Assembly (NCBI RefSeq): GCF_011397635.1
Contig: NC_064757.1
Coordinates: forward strand, 31,201,339 to 31,265,338
Length of the DNA: 64,000 bases
Direction of reading: 5' to 3'
Source: Epinephelus fuscoguttatus
Lineage: Eukaryota > Chordata > Actinopteri > Perciformes > Serranidae
A program made the position numbers and the translations under genes. Below the pieces are notes generated by a model. That model made no database searches, was not told the DNA's origin, and worked only from the letters and a program-made list of their open reading frames with translations. Positions within the stretch are counted from its first letter, which is position 1. Each line of letters starts with the position of its first letter. Shown piece by piece: positions 55,610-64,000 of the stretch.

Positions 55610-56340
55610 ATGGTCCACAGGGGGAGCCACAGCGATCGGTCGCATTTTAGCCATTTTTAAGCATTTTTCTGTTGTTAGAGCGCCACCCAGTTGCCAATTA
55701 GAGTTAAATTTCTCCAGTCACCTTGAAGCGTCCTGTTCTACATATCTACCAAGTTTAGTAAAAATCGATATGGCGGTTAGGCCTAGATAAGAAATTAGCT
55801 CTCTAGCGCCCCCATTTTGTTTGATGGGGTCAATAATGGAGGGGTCCCCTCAGATTTATGTGTGGTCATATGCCTACAAAGTTGCGTGGTGATGGGTGAA
55901 ACCCTTGAGATGTTATACACCTTTATGTGATGAGCCACGCCCTCTGCAATATTCATTGCCTTATAGAAGCTCAGTTTTAGTAAGTTTTCCAACTTTTGCC
56001 AAGAGGGAACTTTAGATATTGGTCCCTAGATTATGTTCACCGAGTTTCATGCAAATCGGTCAAACTTCCTAGGAAGAGATCGATTTTAAGTGTTTTTCAA
56101 AAAATTCAAAATGGCGGAAAATCTATATAACCAGAAGTTATGGGTTCTTGAGGCAAATTTGTTTCTCGTGAGGAGAGGCATCTCTGTGCAAAGTTTCATG
56201 TCTGTACAACATACAGGGCATGAGATATGACCATTCAAAGTTTGCAATTTCAATCAGTTGCTATAGCGCCTCCCATGACCCTCTACCACTGTGCCAAATT
56301 TCACATGGATTGACCAAGTCAGTGAGGAGAAAAACATGGA
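55610..56340. repeat. Unclassified fish interspersed repeat
   Basis: The style 'gagcgccacccagttgcc', 'ctaccaagtttagtaaaaat', 'agtttcatgcaaatcgg', 'gtttcatgtctgtacaacat' is that of a common dispersed fish repeat. A second partial copy of its end ('cacatagattgaccacgtca') lies at 55460-55500. It ends in the (AC)n run at 56345-56413. No frame. Confidence 0.5.
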
Positions 56341-56344
56341 ACAG

Positions 56345-56367
56345 ACACACAGACACACACACACAGA

Positions 56368-56413
<46 letters not shown>
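56345..56413. repeat. (AC)n microsatellite
   Basis: An AC dinucleotide run of about 65 bases with two early interruptions. Confidence 0.92.
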
Positions 56414-56417
<4 letters not shown>

Positions 56418-56779
56418 TTTCATCATTATATAGTAAGATATGAGTTTAAATTTTCGGACGATACCTGCAGCCTGTAGGGTTATCCAACTTCTTTATGTTG
56501 ACACGTTCCTCTATTTCGAATTCACACAATATATAGGCTAGATTTATCACCTTTTATCATCCTGCCCTTCATCTGTATATAATTGTCATAATAATCCTCT
56601 GATTGCGAACAAGCTATTCTGAAAACTTGAAGCTCATGTATCAACAAGAAGACTCCAAACTGCTTAACTGTGAGCACAGTTTCATTATGTTCACCCAATA
56701 GCAATATGTTTAGGCAACAAAAGCTCATGGCTAGATTTAGGAAGAAGGAACAGGGTGTGGCTTTAGAAGCTTATGGGAC

Positions 56780-57005
56780 ATGAACACTGCTCTTGGTGGA
56801 AAGTCTGTGTTTGTTGGACCCCTCCGCCCCATTCGGACTTTCTCCACCTAAAATTTCATCCTTGTCCTGCTGCGTTTCCCCGACGCCACTGGCCGCCGTT
56901 AAACTATAAGTATCACTGCCGACATTGAAGAGCGCCTATTTTGTTGGTTTCTGACACCGCAAGTCACTGCCCAAGTGCTGGATTTCGGCAACTTCAGAGT
57001 GAGAC
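56780..57005 (+). repeat. Dispersed repeat, second copy
   Basis: Shares 'gtttgttggacccctccgcc', 'cctgctgcgtttcc', 'gaagagcgcctattttgttg' and 'aagtcactgcccaagtgctg' with 58190-58440 and, inverted, with 28800-28945. No coding potential is supported. Confidence 0.55.
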
Positions 57006-57598
57006 TGTGATGAGTTGGGCATGCAGTATTTCATTTTGCAATAGACTTGTGGAGTTTTGACAAAATGGTTATCTCTTCAGTTTTGTGTTTTGTGTTTAGA
57101 GTTTTGAAAACTGAGCTATAGTTTCAGGAAATGTGTATTCCACATTTAAGAACATCCCAAAATGCTTTTCTTCGAGTTTGCACACACAGACCTTCATCTG
57201 TGAACTTTTCTGTTTTCTTTTTTATTTCTGAAGTGCAAACTCTTGACCCGGTGTTATCACTTGACTACTGTTGCAAATTCTTTATAGGTTCATCATAAAC
57301 TTTATGCCTGTATAAAGTTGCACTTGAATTCTCAGCTTCACAATAATACTATTAGCTGCTGAACCTTTGCTGACTAAGCCTATTATAAAACACTCCTCTC
57401 ATCTCCCTCAGTTAAAATGTCAATGAGATACTGTCCAGGCAAGACCTGGCCTTTCCAGCTCTGACTGAATATAGGCCCTGTCAAAGACAACTAAACAGCG
57501 AGCTGTGGAGACCCATAAAAATGACTTTTCCGATTATCCTAGCAGGAAAAAAGCAGACTAGAGTCTTATCATATTCTTTTTTTTCTTCCAGTCACTTC

Positions 57599-57660
57599 CC
57601 ACTCACACACACTCACACACACATACACATACTCACACACACTCAAACACACACACATGT
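57599..57660. repeat. (AC)n-type microsatellite
   Basis: An interrupted AC/ACTC run. Confidence 0.85.
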
Positions 57661-58159
57661 CCTGTCTATATTTCACTGCGACTCTGGTCTTTTTTTTCTT
57701 GCAGAATGTGGTCTATGTGGTTTTCATTCCTGTACAACATAAAATGGCTGAATTACTAAAATTCATCTAGTCAACTCTATCTTACCATCAATGTACCATC
57801 CCTGCCATCCAGCGATGGTACGGTTACAGGAATATTAGAATCATCTCAGTTCATGAGACGCAATAATATTATACTTGCAGCATGATTTATCTGACTATTT
57901 ATTCTTCTCTTACGATTAGAAATATGGTTTACAAGATTTTTGATAGTTAAAAATAGTGGGCTCATGTATTTTCAACACGTGCAAGGTACCCTGGGTGCGT
58001 TAGTTGTTGACATTCTGGGACACTGTGTCAAGTTCTGCCTGTTACATGCATTGTCTTCTTTCAAGATACACTTCCGTTTTCATAGGAAATCTAACATTTA
58101 CATACAGTACAACAAACACGTACACGTAGTTTAGGAAAAAGGAACAGGGGTTGGCTTTA

Positions 58160-58440
58160 GAATCATGCGGGACTCGAATGCCGTTCTCTCAGGTGAAAAT
58201 CGTTTTTTGTTGGACCCATCCACCACCACTCCCTCCCGCCCCACTCGGACTTTCGCTGCCTTGACTTTTGTCCTCGTCCTGCTGCGTTTCCGCCTGACAC
58301 CATTGGGCACTGTCAAACTATATCGGCAACTGTCCACGTGTCATGAAGACATTGAAGGACGGCTTTTTCGTTGGTTTATGATGCTGCAAGTCACTGCCCA
58401 TGCGCCAGATTTCACCGACTTCGGATTGAAACCGGGCTCA
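58160..58440 (+). repeat. Dispersed repeat, third copy
   Basis: The best preserved of the three copies (see 56780-57005 and 28800-28945); part of it, 'ttggacccatccaccaccac', is also seen at 11070-11090 inside the TTAA element. From 58441 to 58890 I see nothing specific. Confidence 0.55.
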
Positions 58441-58899
58441 TATTTTGTATGTATTTTCTTTCAGTTTTCCCAATAGTATAAACACAATTCCTGAAACTAC
58501 AGCAGTGTTGGATGAGCTACTTGAAAAATGTAGTGAGCTGAGCCACCAGTTACTCTACATCAAAATAAAGTTCAGTCAGACAACTCAAACAACAAAGCGT
58601 TTTAAATGTTTATTTCAACAGCAGAACGTAGTTAGAGTGCAGCCCGAGTTGACTGCCTGAACTAGCTCACAGGCGTCGCTCCATTTTCACTACGCTGAAG
58701 CTATCCCCCGAGAGATGTGGCAAGCTAAGCTACGAGGAAATGGCAAACGTTTTTTTTTTGTTTGTTTTTTTCAAACTTTATGTCAAATCAGCGTTTTCTC
58801 AGTGATTAAAAAAAACTGTCAGACAAACAAATAGACAGGCAAACAATGCTCAGTTTTACTGTTCATTATGAAATAACAGGCATGTCCTTCAGTAACATA

Positions 58900-59330
58900 A
58901 GATAAGATAAGATAAGATAAGATAAGATAAACTTTATTGTCCCAAGCGGGAAATTTGTCTTGGGCAACATAGCTGCATAGCCATTACAACCATCATATAC
59001 AAACAAGACACACAGAAGACAACCATGTAGTACGCAAGGCATAGATTTGAATAACATGATAACATAATAGTGCAATTAGGACTACTGGCTGAAATAAATA
59101 CAACAACTTTATCATATCAGGTAAGGCTAAAAGAATAAAAGCTCCTTAAGGTTGCACTAGCCCAGGAGGTAATCATAAAAAGTGCAATAGAAAAAAACCT
59201 GTAGTATAAAAAGTGCAGATGAAATACAATAGTGCAAATTTAACTGTCGCAAATAAAAACTAAAGTGCCAGTAGGAACGTACCTAGAGTGCAACAGGCCA
59301 GACACCACAGGGTCAGCAGATGAAGAAAGT
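58900..59330 (-). repeat. LINE/SINE 3' end with (TTATC)n tail
   Basis: (GATAA)6 at 58900-58930 followed by ACTTTATTGTCCCAAGCGGG is the reversed 3' end of a retrotransposed element. The sequence after it to about 59330 is its non-coding body. Family not assigned. Confidence 0.5.
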
Positions 59331-59719
59331 GGCATAACCACAGGAACATCCAAAGTCCAAAATTTGTGACCTGTCAGAAATCAATCCAAGCATCCAGTAG
59401 CCAGTTGGGAGCAGTTGATGGGTTCACGATTAGTGCTCACCGCCCCCTGTACACTGTACGGCAAATGATGTTTGAGTCTTGTGGCTCAATGGGGCTTATG
59501 TTAGGAGCTCCAAAATATGTTGGTGAGGGGAAAATCAGGGCTTTAGTCATGTTGCGTGCCACCAGCTGTAACATTTAAATGCTGTTTATGCACTTAAGAA
59601 TCAGCACTAATATTACAATGAATAATATGTATAATAAAAGAGCTCAAAAACTACTTCTGCCGGGAACGACTACTTACATTTTACTGTTAATAGCCTAACC
59701 TGTATCACTCTATATGGCT

Positions 59720-59905
59720 GTCTCTCTGGGATCATGTGCTCAATGTAGGTAATATGGGAGGAGGCTTCGGAAGGAAATGACAGCCAGGTTTTAAAAGAGG
59801 ACAGACGGGATGGACTATAAAAGTAAGAGCTTTTGGAAGAGTTCACACCTTCTGTCAAGTTCTCCTCTCACACGGTTGATTGAAAGAGTTTGCTTTCTGC
59901 TCACA
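59720..59905 (+). promoter_or_regulatory. Ly6-6 promoter with TATA box
   Basis: TATAAAA at 59816-59822 in GATGGACTATAAAAGTAAGA, 84 bp before the ATG. Upstream GGGATCATGTGCTCAATGTA, GTAATATGGGAGGAGGC and GGTTTTAAAAGAGGACAG match Ly6-7; downstream AGTTCTCCTCTCACACGGTT matches all copies. Confidence 0.65.
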
Positions 59906-61033
59906 ATGAAGTTTTATGGAGCTCTGATCCTGTTTATGACTCTGTCAGCAGGTAAGAACATCTTATGATTCATCTGCATTGACTCGACATTGTAACACAA
60001 AGAAATTAAAGTTATTAATATTTTAAAGTCATTGTAGTGGTGTCAGAAAGTTTGTGTTACTTTATTTTTAATAACAAAAAAAGAACATTTTTTTAATGGT
60101 GGTCTGATTTTTGAAATATGCTTTCTTTCTTTCTTTTTTTTTTTGATAAACTTATGATTTGGTATGAGGGTCGTCTTTTCTTGCAACACCACTTTTAGAT
60201 GCATGGCAAAAGTTTTAGTTTTAGGTTTTATTCACTTTATTAATCCCCCTGAGGGGAAATTCAATGTTTTCACTCTTGCTTGTCAATTACACACAGGTCT
60301 GAAAGACACACACATGCACAAACAGGACCTATACATGCACAAAGTGGAGAGATGTCAGAGTGGGGGGGCTGCCCTTTGGTCAGGCACCCCGAGCGGTTGG
60401 GGGGTTTGGTGCCTTGCTCAAGGGCACCTCGGCAGTGCCCAGGAGGTAAACTGGCATCTCTCCAGCCACCAGTCCACGCTCCATATTTTGGTCCGGACGG
60501 GGACTTGAACAGGCGACCCTCCGGTTCCCATCCCAAGTCCCTATGGACTGAGCTACTGCCGCCCCCAAGAAAAGAAAAGTTTTTCCATGAACATTGCATT
60601 TGGATTACCCTAAACCATGTGTGACACTATTCTTTATTGTTGTATAGCATGGGGACTGAGATGCTACGTATGTGTGGGAAAACCCTGCAAAGACACAATG
60701 ACTTGTCCTGCAAACTTTGACCGTTGTACCTCCTTTGTGTTGAACGGTGAGTTGTTCCTCCTCAGCTAATATTCAGTATTTCAAAAAGGTTATTTATCTA
60801 TCTGAGCTGATATATTGCTGTACTAAATTTCTGGTGGCTTGTACACTTTTGAAACTGACTTTTTTTTCCCATCATGTGTTACAGATGTTGTCTACAAGAG
60901 TTGCATCGACCGCTCTGCTTGTAATGGACCCATAAAGTGCTGTGACACAGACTTGTGTAACAGTGCTGTACCCACTGGTTCCAGTGTCCTCCTCCTGCTG
61001 GTATCTTCAGGCATCCTCACACTCTTTCTCTGA
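59906..61033 (+). CDS. Ly6-6: GPI-anchored Ly6/uPAR three-finger protein
   Basis: Exons 59906-59951, 60648-60746 and 60885-61033 encode 97 residues; introns of 696 and 138 bp are GT-AG, phase 1. Signal peptide MKFYGALILFMTLSA. The LU domain has cysteines at 21, 24, 29, 35, 42, 55, 61, 67, 68 and 73 and Asn74. Finger 1 reads CYVCVGKPCKDTMTC, the cysteine 6-7 loop is IDRSA. The tail SAVPTGSSVLLLLVSSGILT is the GPI signal. Intron 1 carries a SINE (60226-60568). A polyadenylation signal lies at 61101-61106. Promoter, exon 1 and introns are close to Ly6-7, while the mature domains differ a lot. It should be an extracellular surface protein; ligand unknown. Confidence 0.88.
60226..60568 (-). mobile_element. 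tRNA-derived SINE in Ly6-6 intron 1
   Basis: Read on the minus strand it starts GGGGGCGGCAGTAGCTCAGT (A box) and has GTTCAAGTCCC (B box). It ends TCCCCTCAGGGGGATTAATA, the kind of tail shared with a partner LINE. A short direct repeat AAAAGTTTT flanks it (near 60210 and 60577). It is absent from Ly6-7 intron 1. Confidence 0.75.
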
Positions 61034-61611
61034 GGCTCTGGAGCAGCCACAGATTAAGAGTATCTGTCCTCTTTCTTCCTGAATTTGTACAACTCAAAAG
61101 AATAAACACATTTTCAATATGTAAAATCTGTAAATGGCTGCAAATTAATGTCTGTTCAATAAAAACACAATATGATCGACCATTGGATTGTTGAATTCTT
61201 TAAGTTCTGCAGAAACCCAAATTAGAAATGTGAGTGACAAAACAGGACTTAAAATATGGACAGTCATGAGCAAATCAGTAGATTGAATGTTTAGTTTATG
61301 ATCTGAGGATTAATGAAGCAGATCAGCAGATTGGATCAAATCTTTATGCACTTAGACCTGCCAAAAATATTATTTTATCTTTTGTAAAAGACAAAATTAG
61401 GCGACACTTTCTTTTTAGAGGTGGAGAAGAAGAAGAGGAGGAAATTAGGCAATGCAGCAAATACATGGTACACTAAGAATAAAAAAAATCTACAGCCAGT
61501 GCAAAAGACTAATGGTTAACAAGTTAGAGGCAGCTGGTAAAATCTAATTTAAAGTTAGTTCAGTTTACTCACAGGAGTTTGAAGAAAGATACTATCTTTT
61601 ATCTTATGTTA

Positions 61612-61975
61612 CACCAATCAGCTACAACATTAAAACCACTGACAGATGAAATGAACAACTCTGTTGTTACAGTGCTGGGAGACCTTTGGTCCTGACATTC
61701 ATTTTAATGCCACATGACACACACCACCCACCAAAACACTGTACAGACCACCCTCATGGCAACACCACTTGCCAATGGCCGATACCCCACCTCGCAATCC
61801 ACAGCACTCAAAGAATCCACCTCCAACACCCTGGTGCCAAGCACCACAGGACACTGCCAGAGGTCCTTTGTCCATGCCTCGACAGGTCAGAGCCAAGGCT
61901 GATCCAAGTAGGCCCCACGCTGGGTTGGGGGTATCTCTGTGGTATTGGCACATGCTTGATCAGATTGGAATCTAA
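61612..61975. mobile_element. Truncated copy of the long-inverted-repeat MITE
   Basis: It starts at TA (61610-61611) with CACCAATCAGCTACAACATT, AAAACCACTGACAGATGAAA, as in 39951. The middle ('tggtgccaagcaccacagga', 'ctttgtccatgcctcgacag') matches 40340-40400. The right half is missing. Confidence 0.65.
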
Positions 61976-62129
61976 ATGTAGCACCACCACTGCTTCTGAC
62001 ACCACTTCTTCTGGGAAAAAAGTTGTATCATTTGTAGATAGGTTGCACAATAAATAAGAAATGTCAGATTGTGCTGCAGTAATCAAGGAAATCTTTGAGA
62101 TGACCTTCTGCAACCTTTACAGCCTGATC

Positions 62130-62333
62130 CGTATCATGGCAGTCTGTCTGGGATCATGTGCTCAATGTAGGTAATATGGGACTAAGCTTTGGAAGGAAAT
62201 GAAGGAAACGGCCAGGTTTTAAAAGAGGACAGTTGGGTTGGACTATAAAAGAAAGACCTTTTGGAAGAGTTCACACTTTCTGTCAAGTTCTCCTCTCACA
62301 CGGTTGATTAAAAGAGTTTGCTTTCTGCTCACA
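62130..62333 (+). promoter_or_regulatory. Ly6-7 promoter with TATA box
   Basis: TATAAAA at 62244-62250 in GTTGGACTATAAAAGAAAGA, 84 bp before the ATG. The region from 62130 is about 90% identical to the Ly6-6 promoter block, with a small insertion (GAAGGAAACG) near 62205. Confidence 0.6.
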
Positions 62334-63300
62334 ATGAAGTTTTATGGAGCTCTGATCCTGTTTATGACTCTGTCAGCAGATAAGAACATCTTACGATTCA
62401 TCTGTATTGACTTGACATTGTAACACAAAGAAATTAAAGTTATTGTTTTACAGTCATTGTGGTAGTGGTGTCAGAAAGTTTGTGTTACTTTATTTTTAAT
62501 AACAAGAAAAAGATGACAACGTTTTTTAATGGTGGTCTGATTTTTACAATATCGTGCAGCGCTGCCAGACTGTTGTGAAATGCATCTTTCTTTTTCTTTT
62601 CTTTCTTTCTTTCTTCCTTTTTTAAGTTTGAGAAACTTAATATTTATATTTGGTATAGTTTCTCCTAACATTCTTTTCCTGGCAAATTTCCTGTGGTTGT
62701 AGAAACGTACCCAAATTTTTTGTTATGAGGGTCCTCTTGCGACACCACTTACAAATGCGTGAAAAAAAATTAATTAATTTTGTTTTGTTTGTTTTGTTTT
62801 CCATGAAAATACGTACACAATGAACATTGCATTTGGATTACCTTAAACCATGTGTGAGACTATTGTTTATTTTTGTATAGCATGTGGACTGAGATGCTAC
62901 AGATGTTTAGGACAACCCTGCACAGATAGACAAATGACTTGTCCTAAGAACTATGACCGTTGTACCTCCTTTGTGTTGAACAGTGAGTTGTTCCTCCTCA
63001 GCTAATATTCAGTATTTCGAAAAGGTTATTTATCTATCTGAGCTAATATATTGCTGTACTAAATTTCTGGTGGCTTTTATTGTTTTTGAAACTGAGTTTT
63101 GTTTTTTTGTTTTGTTTTGCTGAGTTGTTTTTTTGCCATCATGTTTTGCAGATGCTCTCTTCAAAGGTTGTATCGACCAAGCTTCTTGTTTTAGTCCCGT
63201 ACAGTGCTGTGACACAGACTTGTGTAACAGCGCCATACCCGCTGGTTCCAGTGTCCTCCTCCTGCTGGTATCTTCCGGCATCCTCACACTCTTTCTCTGA
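62334..63300 (+). pseudogene. Ly6-7: Ly6/uPAR gene with a broken first splice donor
   Basis: The exons expected from the family are 62334-62379, 62881-62982 and 63152-63300, which would encode 98 residues: signal peptide MKFYGALILFMTLSA, CGLRCYRCLGQPC, DRQMTCPKNYDRC, GCIDQASC, QCCDTDLCN, then a normal GPI signal. All ten LU cysteines are present and no stop interrupts the exons. But intron 1 starts ATAAGAAC where Ly6-6 has GTAAGAAC: the invariant G at +1 (62380) is A. Read-through stops at TAA 62421-62423. Nearby GT sites (62403, 62420) would shift the frame. The gene is therefore probably silent for the full protein, unless the base is an assembly or allelic variant or a rare AT-AG intron is used. 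A polyadenylation signal lies at 63368-63373. Confidence 0.75.
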
Positions 63301-63409
63301 GGCTCTGAAGCAGCTTCAGATTAAGAGTATTGGCATTCTTTCTTACAAAATTTGTATAACTCAAAAAAATAAACAAAATTTTTAATATGTAAAAGCTGGA
63401 AATGACTGC

Positions 63410-64000
63410 AGCACTTATAAGTGTAAGACACTGGATATCACTGTGGACTCACTATTTGATGGATATCTTGTATCCGGAAAAAATCTGTGTCAATTTCGAT
63501 AGACTAAAGACTTGTGGAGACAAAGATATTGACTGATTTGCATATTTTAAAACATACAGAGTGGCAGACCTCTGAATTGACTATAGGTTGCAGTGAGACA
63601 AACTTTTGTCACAATTCAGAGGATGTGCTGAAAAAAATGAACTCTGTCGGACATACTGGTGAGTTATTTTTAAAAATATTAAGTTTGGAATAGGAAATGT
63701 CTAGAAATGTTTTGTTTTGTTGTGAAAAGGCATGCCTGCTTTAAGCAGTCATTACCAAATTTTATGCATGTGCTGAGTTATGAACATAGATTGTGCAAAT
63801 GAATTTTGCACAATTCCATGTCTCTGATAATAATAACGCTTTTTTTTTTTTTGTATTTGTGGTGCCTCCCAGTGGCAAAATATACCAAGACTGCGTACCG
63901 AAGCTCAGACCTAGCAGCCGATCATGGCAAGTTTGATTCAATTACTCAAGCCAATTTTGATTTATGAGCATTTATGTAAATGCATTTATGTAAATGTATT
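63410..64000. other. Right edge: repeat-like DNA, no gene recognised
   Basis: The style 'gtggtgcctcccagtggcaa' with the following text (63860-63930) resembles the repeat at 55610-56340. No frame or RNA gene is supported. Confidence 0.3.

Noticed and set aside
57690-57742. Possible exon 2 relic of another Ly6 gene ('cttgcag' then AATGTGGTCTATGTGG)
   Set aside because: Only about 13 bases resemble a Ly6 exon 2 start, a stop follows soon, and no exon 1 or exon 3 partner or promoter block lies nearby.
60164-60624. Overlapping 109-114 residue ORFs on both strands
   Set aside because: They are readings of the GC-rich SINE body in Ly6-6 intron 1.
62403-62426. Alternative splice donors rescuing Ly6-7
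   Set aside because: GTATTG (62403) and GTAACA (62420) would both change the reading phase relative to exon 2.

Overview
The window is nuclear DNA from a teleost fish, probably a percomorph. It is AT-rich, has short spliced genes, and is full of fish-type repeats: tRNA-derived SINEs, L2/Rex-like LINE scraps, and hAT, piggyBac-like, Harbinger and Tc1/mariner elements. There is no operon structure.

The backbone is a head-to-tail array on the + strand of small three-exon genes for GPI-anchored Ly6/uPAR (three-finger) surface proteins. I assemble seven copies, called Ly6-1 to Ly6-7 from left to right (5344-9127, 12692-13407, 34124-34755, 41088-41958, 43483-44249, 59906-61033, 62334-63300), plus one wrecked copy (about 20952-26855). 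All share a 46-base first exon coding the signal peptide, two phase-1 introns, a ten-cysteine LU domain ending in CCxxxLCN, and a C-terminal hydrophobic GPI-attachment signal. A related promoter block lies about 90 bp upstream of each ATG, with TATAAAA in copies 3, 5, 6 and 7. Copies 1, 2 and the pseudogene form one subfamily with a longer first finger; copies 3 to 7 form another.

Region by region: 1-5.2 kb is repeat debris (hAT, deleted Tc1-like element, LINE). 5.2-13.5 kb holds Ly6-1, whose 3.3-kb first intron is full of transposons, and Ly6-2, separated by a long foldback, a TTAA-flanked element and a SINE. 13.8-20.5 kb is repeats (solo LTR, nested hATs, a deleted Harbinger element, LINE pieces). 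20.9-26.9 kb is the Ly6 pseudogene, with three transposons nested inside each other in intron 1 and a second copy of the innermost one in intron 2. 27-34 kb holds LINE pieces and a complete-looking DD37E Tc1/mariner transposon with an open transposase. 34-45 kb holds Ly6-3 and the young tandem pair Ly6-4/Ly6-5. 45-59.5 kb is a gene-poor transposon field. 59.7-63.4 kb holds Ly6-6 and Ly6-7.

The most interesting signal is how the array evolves. Promoter, signal peptide, introns and GPI tail are copied faithfully, while the exposed parts of the three-finger domain change fast and almost only at amino-acid-changing sites. Ly6-4 has also gained a seven-unit Pro/Thr-rich stalk (two units in Ly6-5), and Ly6-7 has lost the GT of its first splice donor. 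This resembles the accelerated exon evolution known for other three-finger families. The ligands are not visible from sequence.
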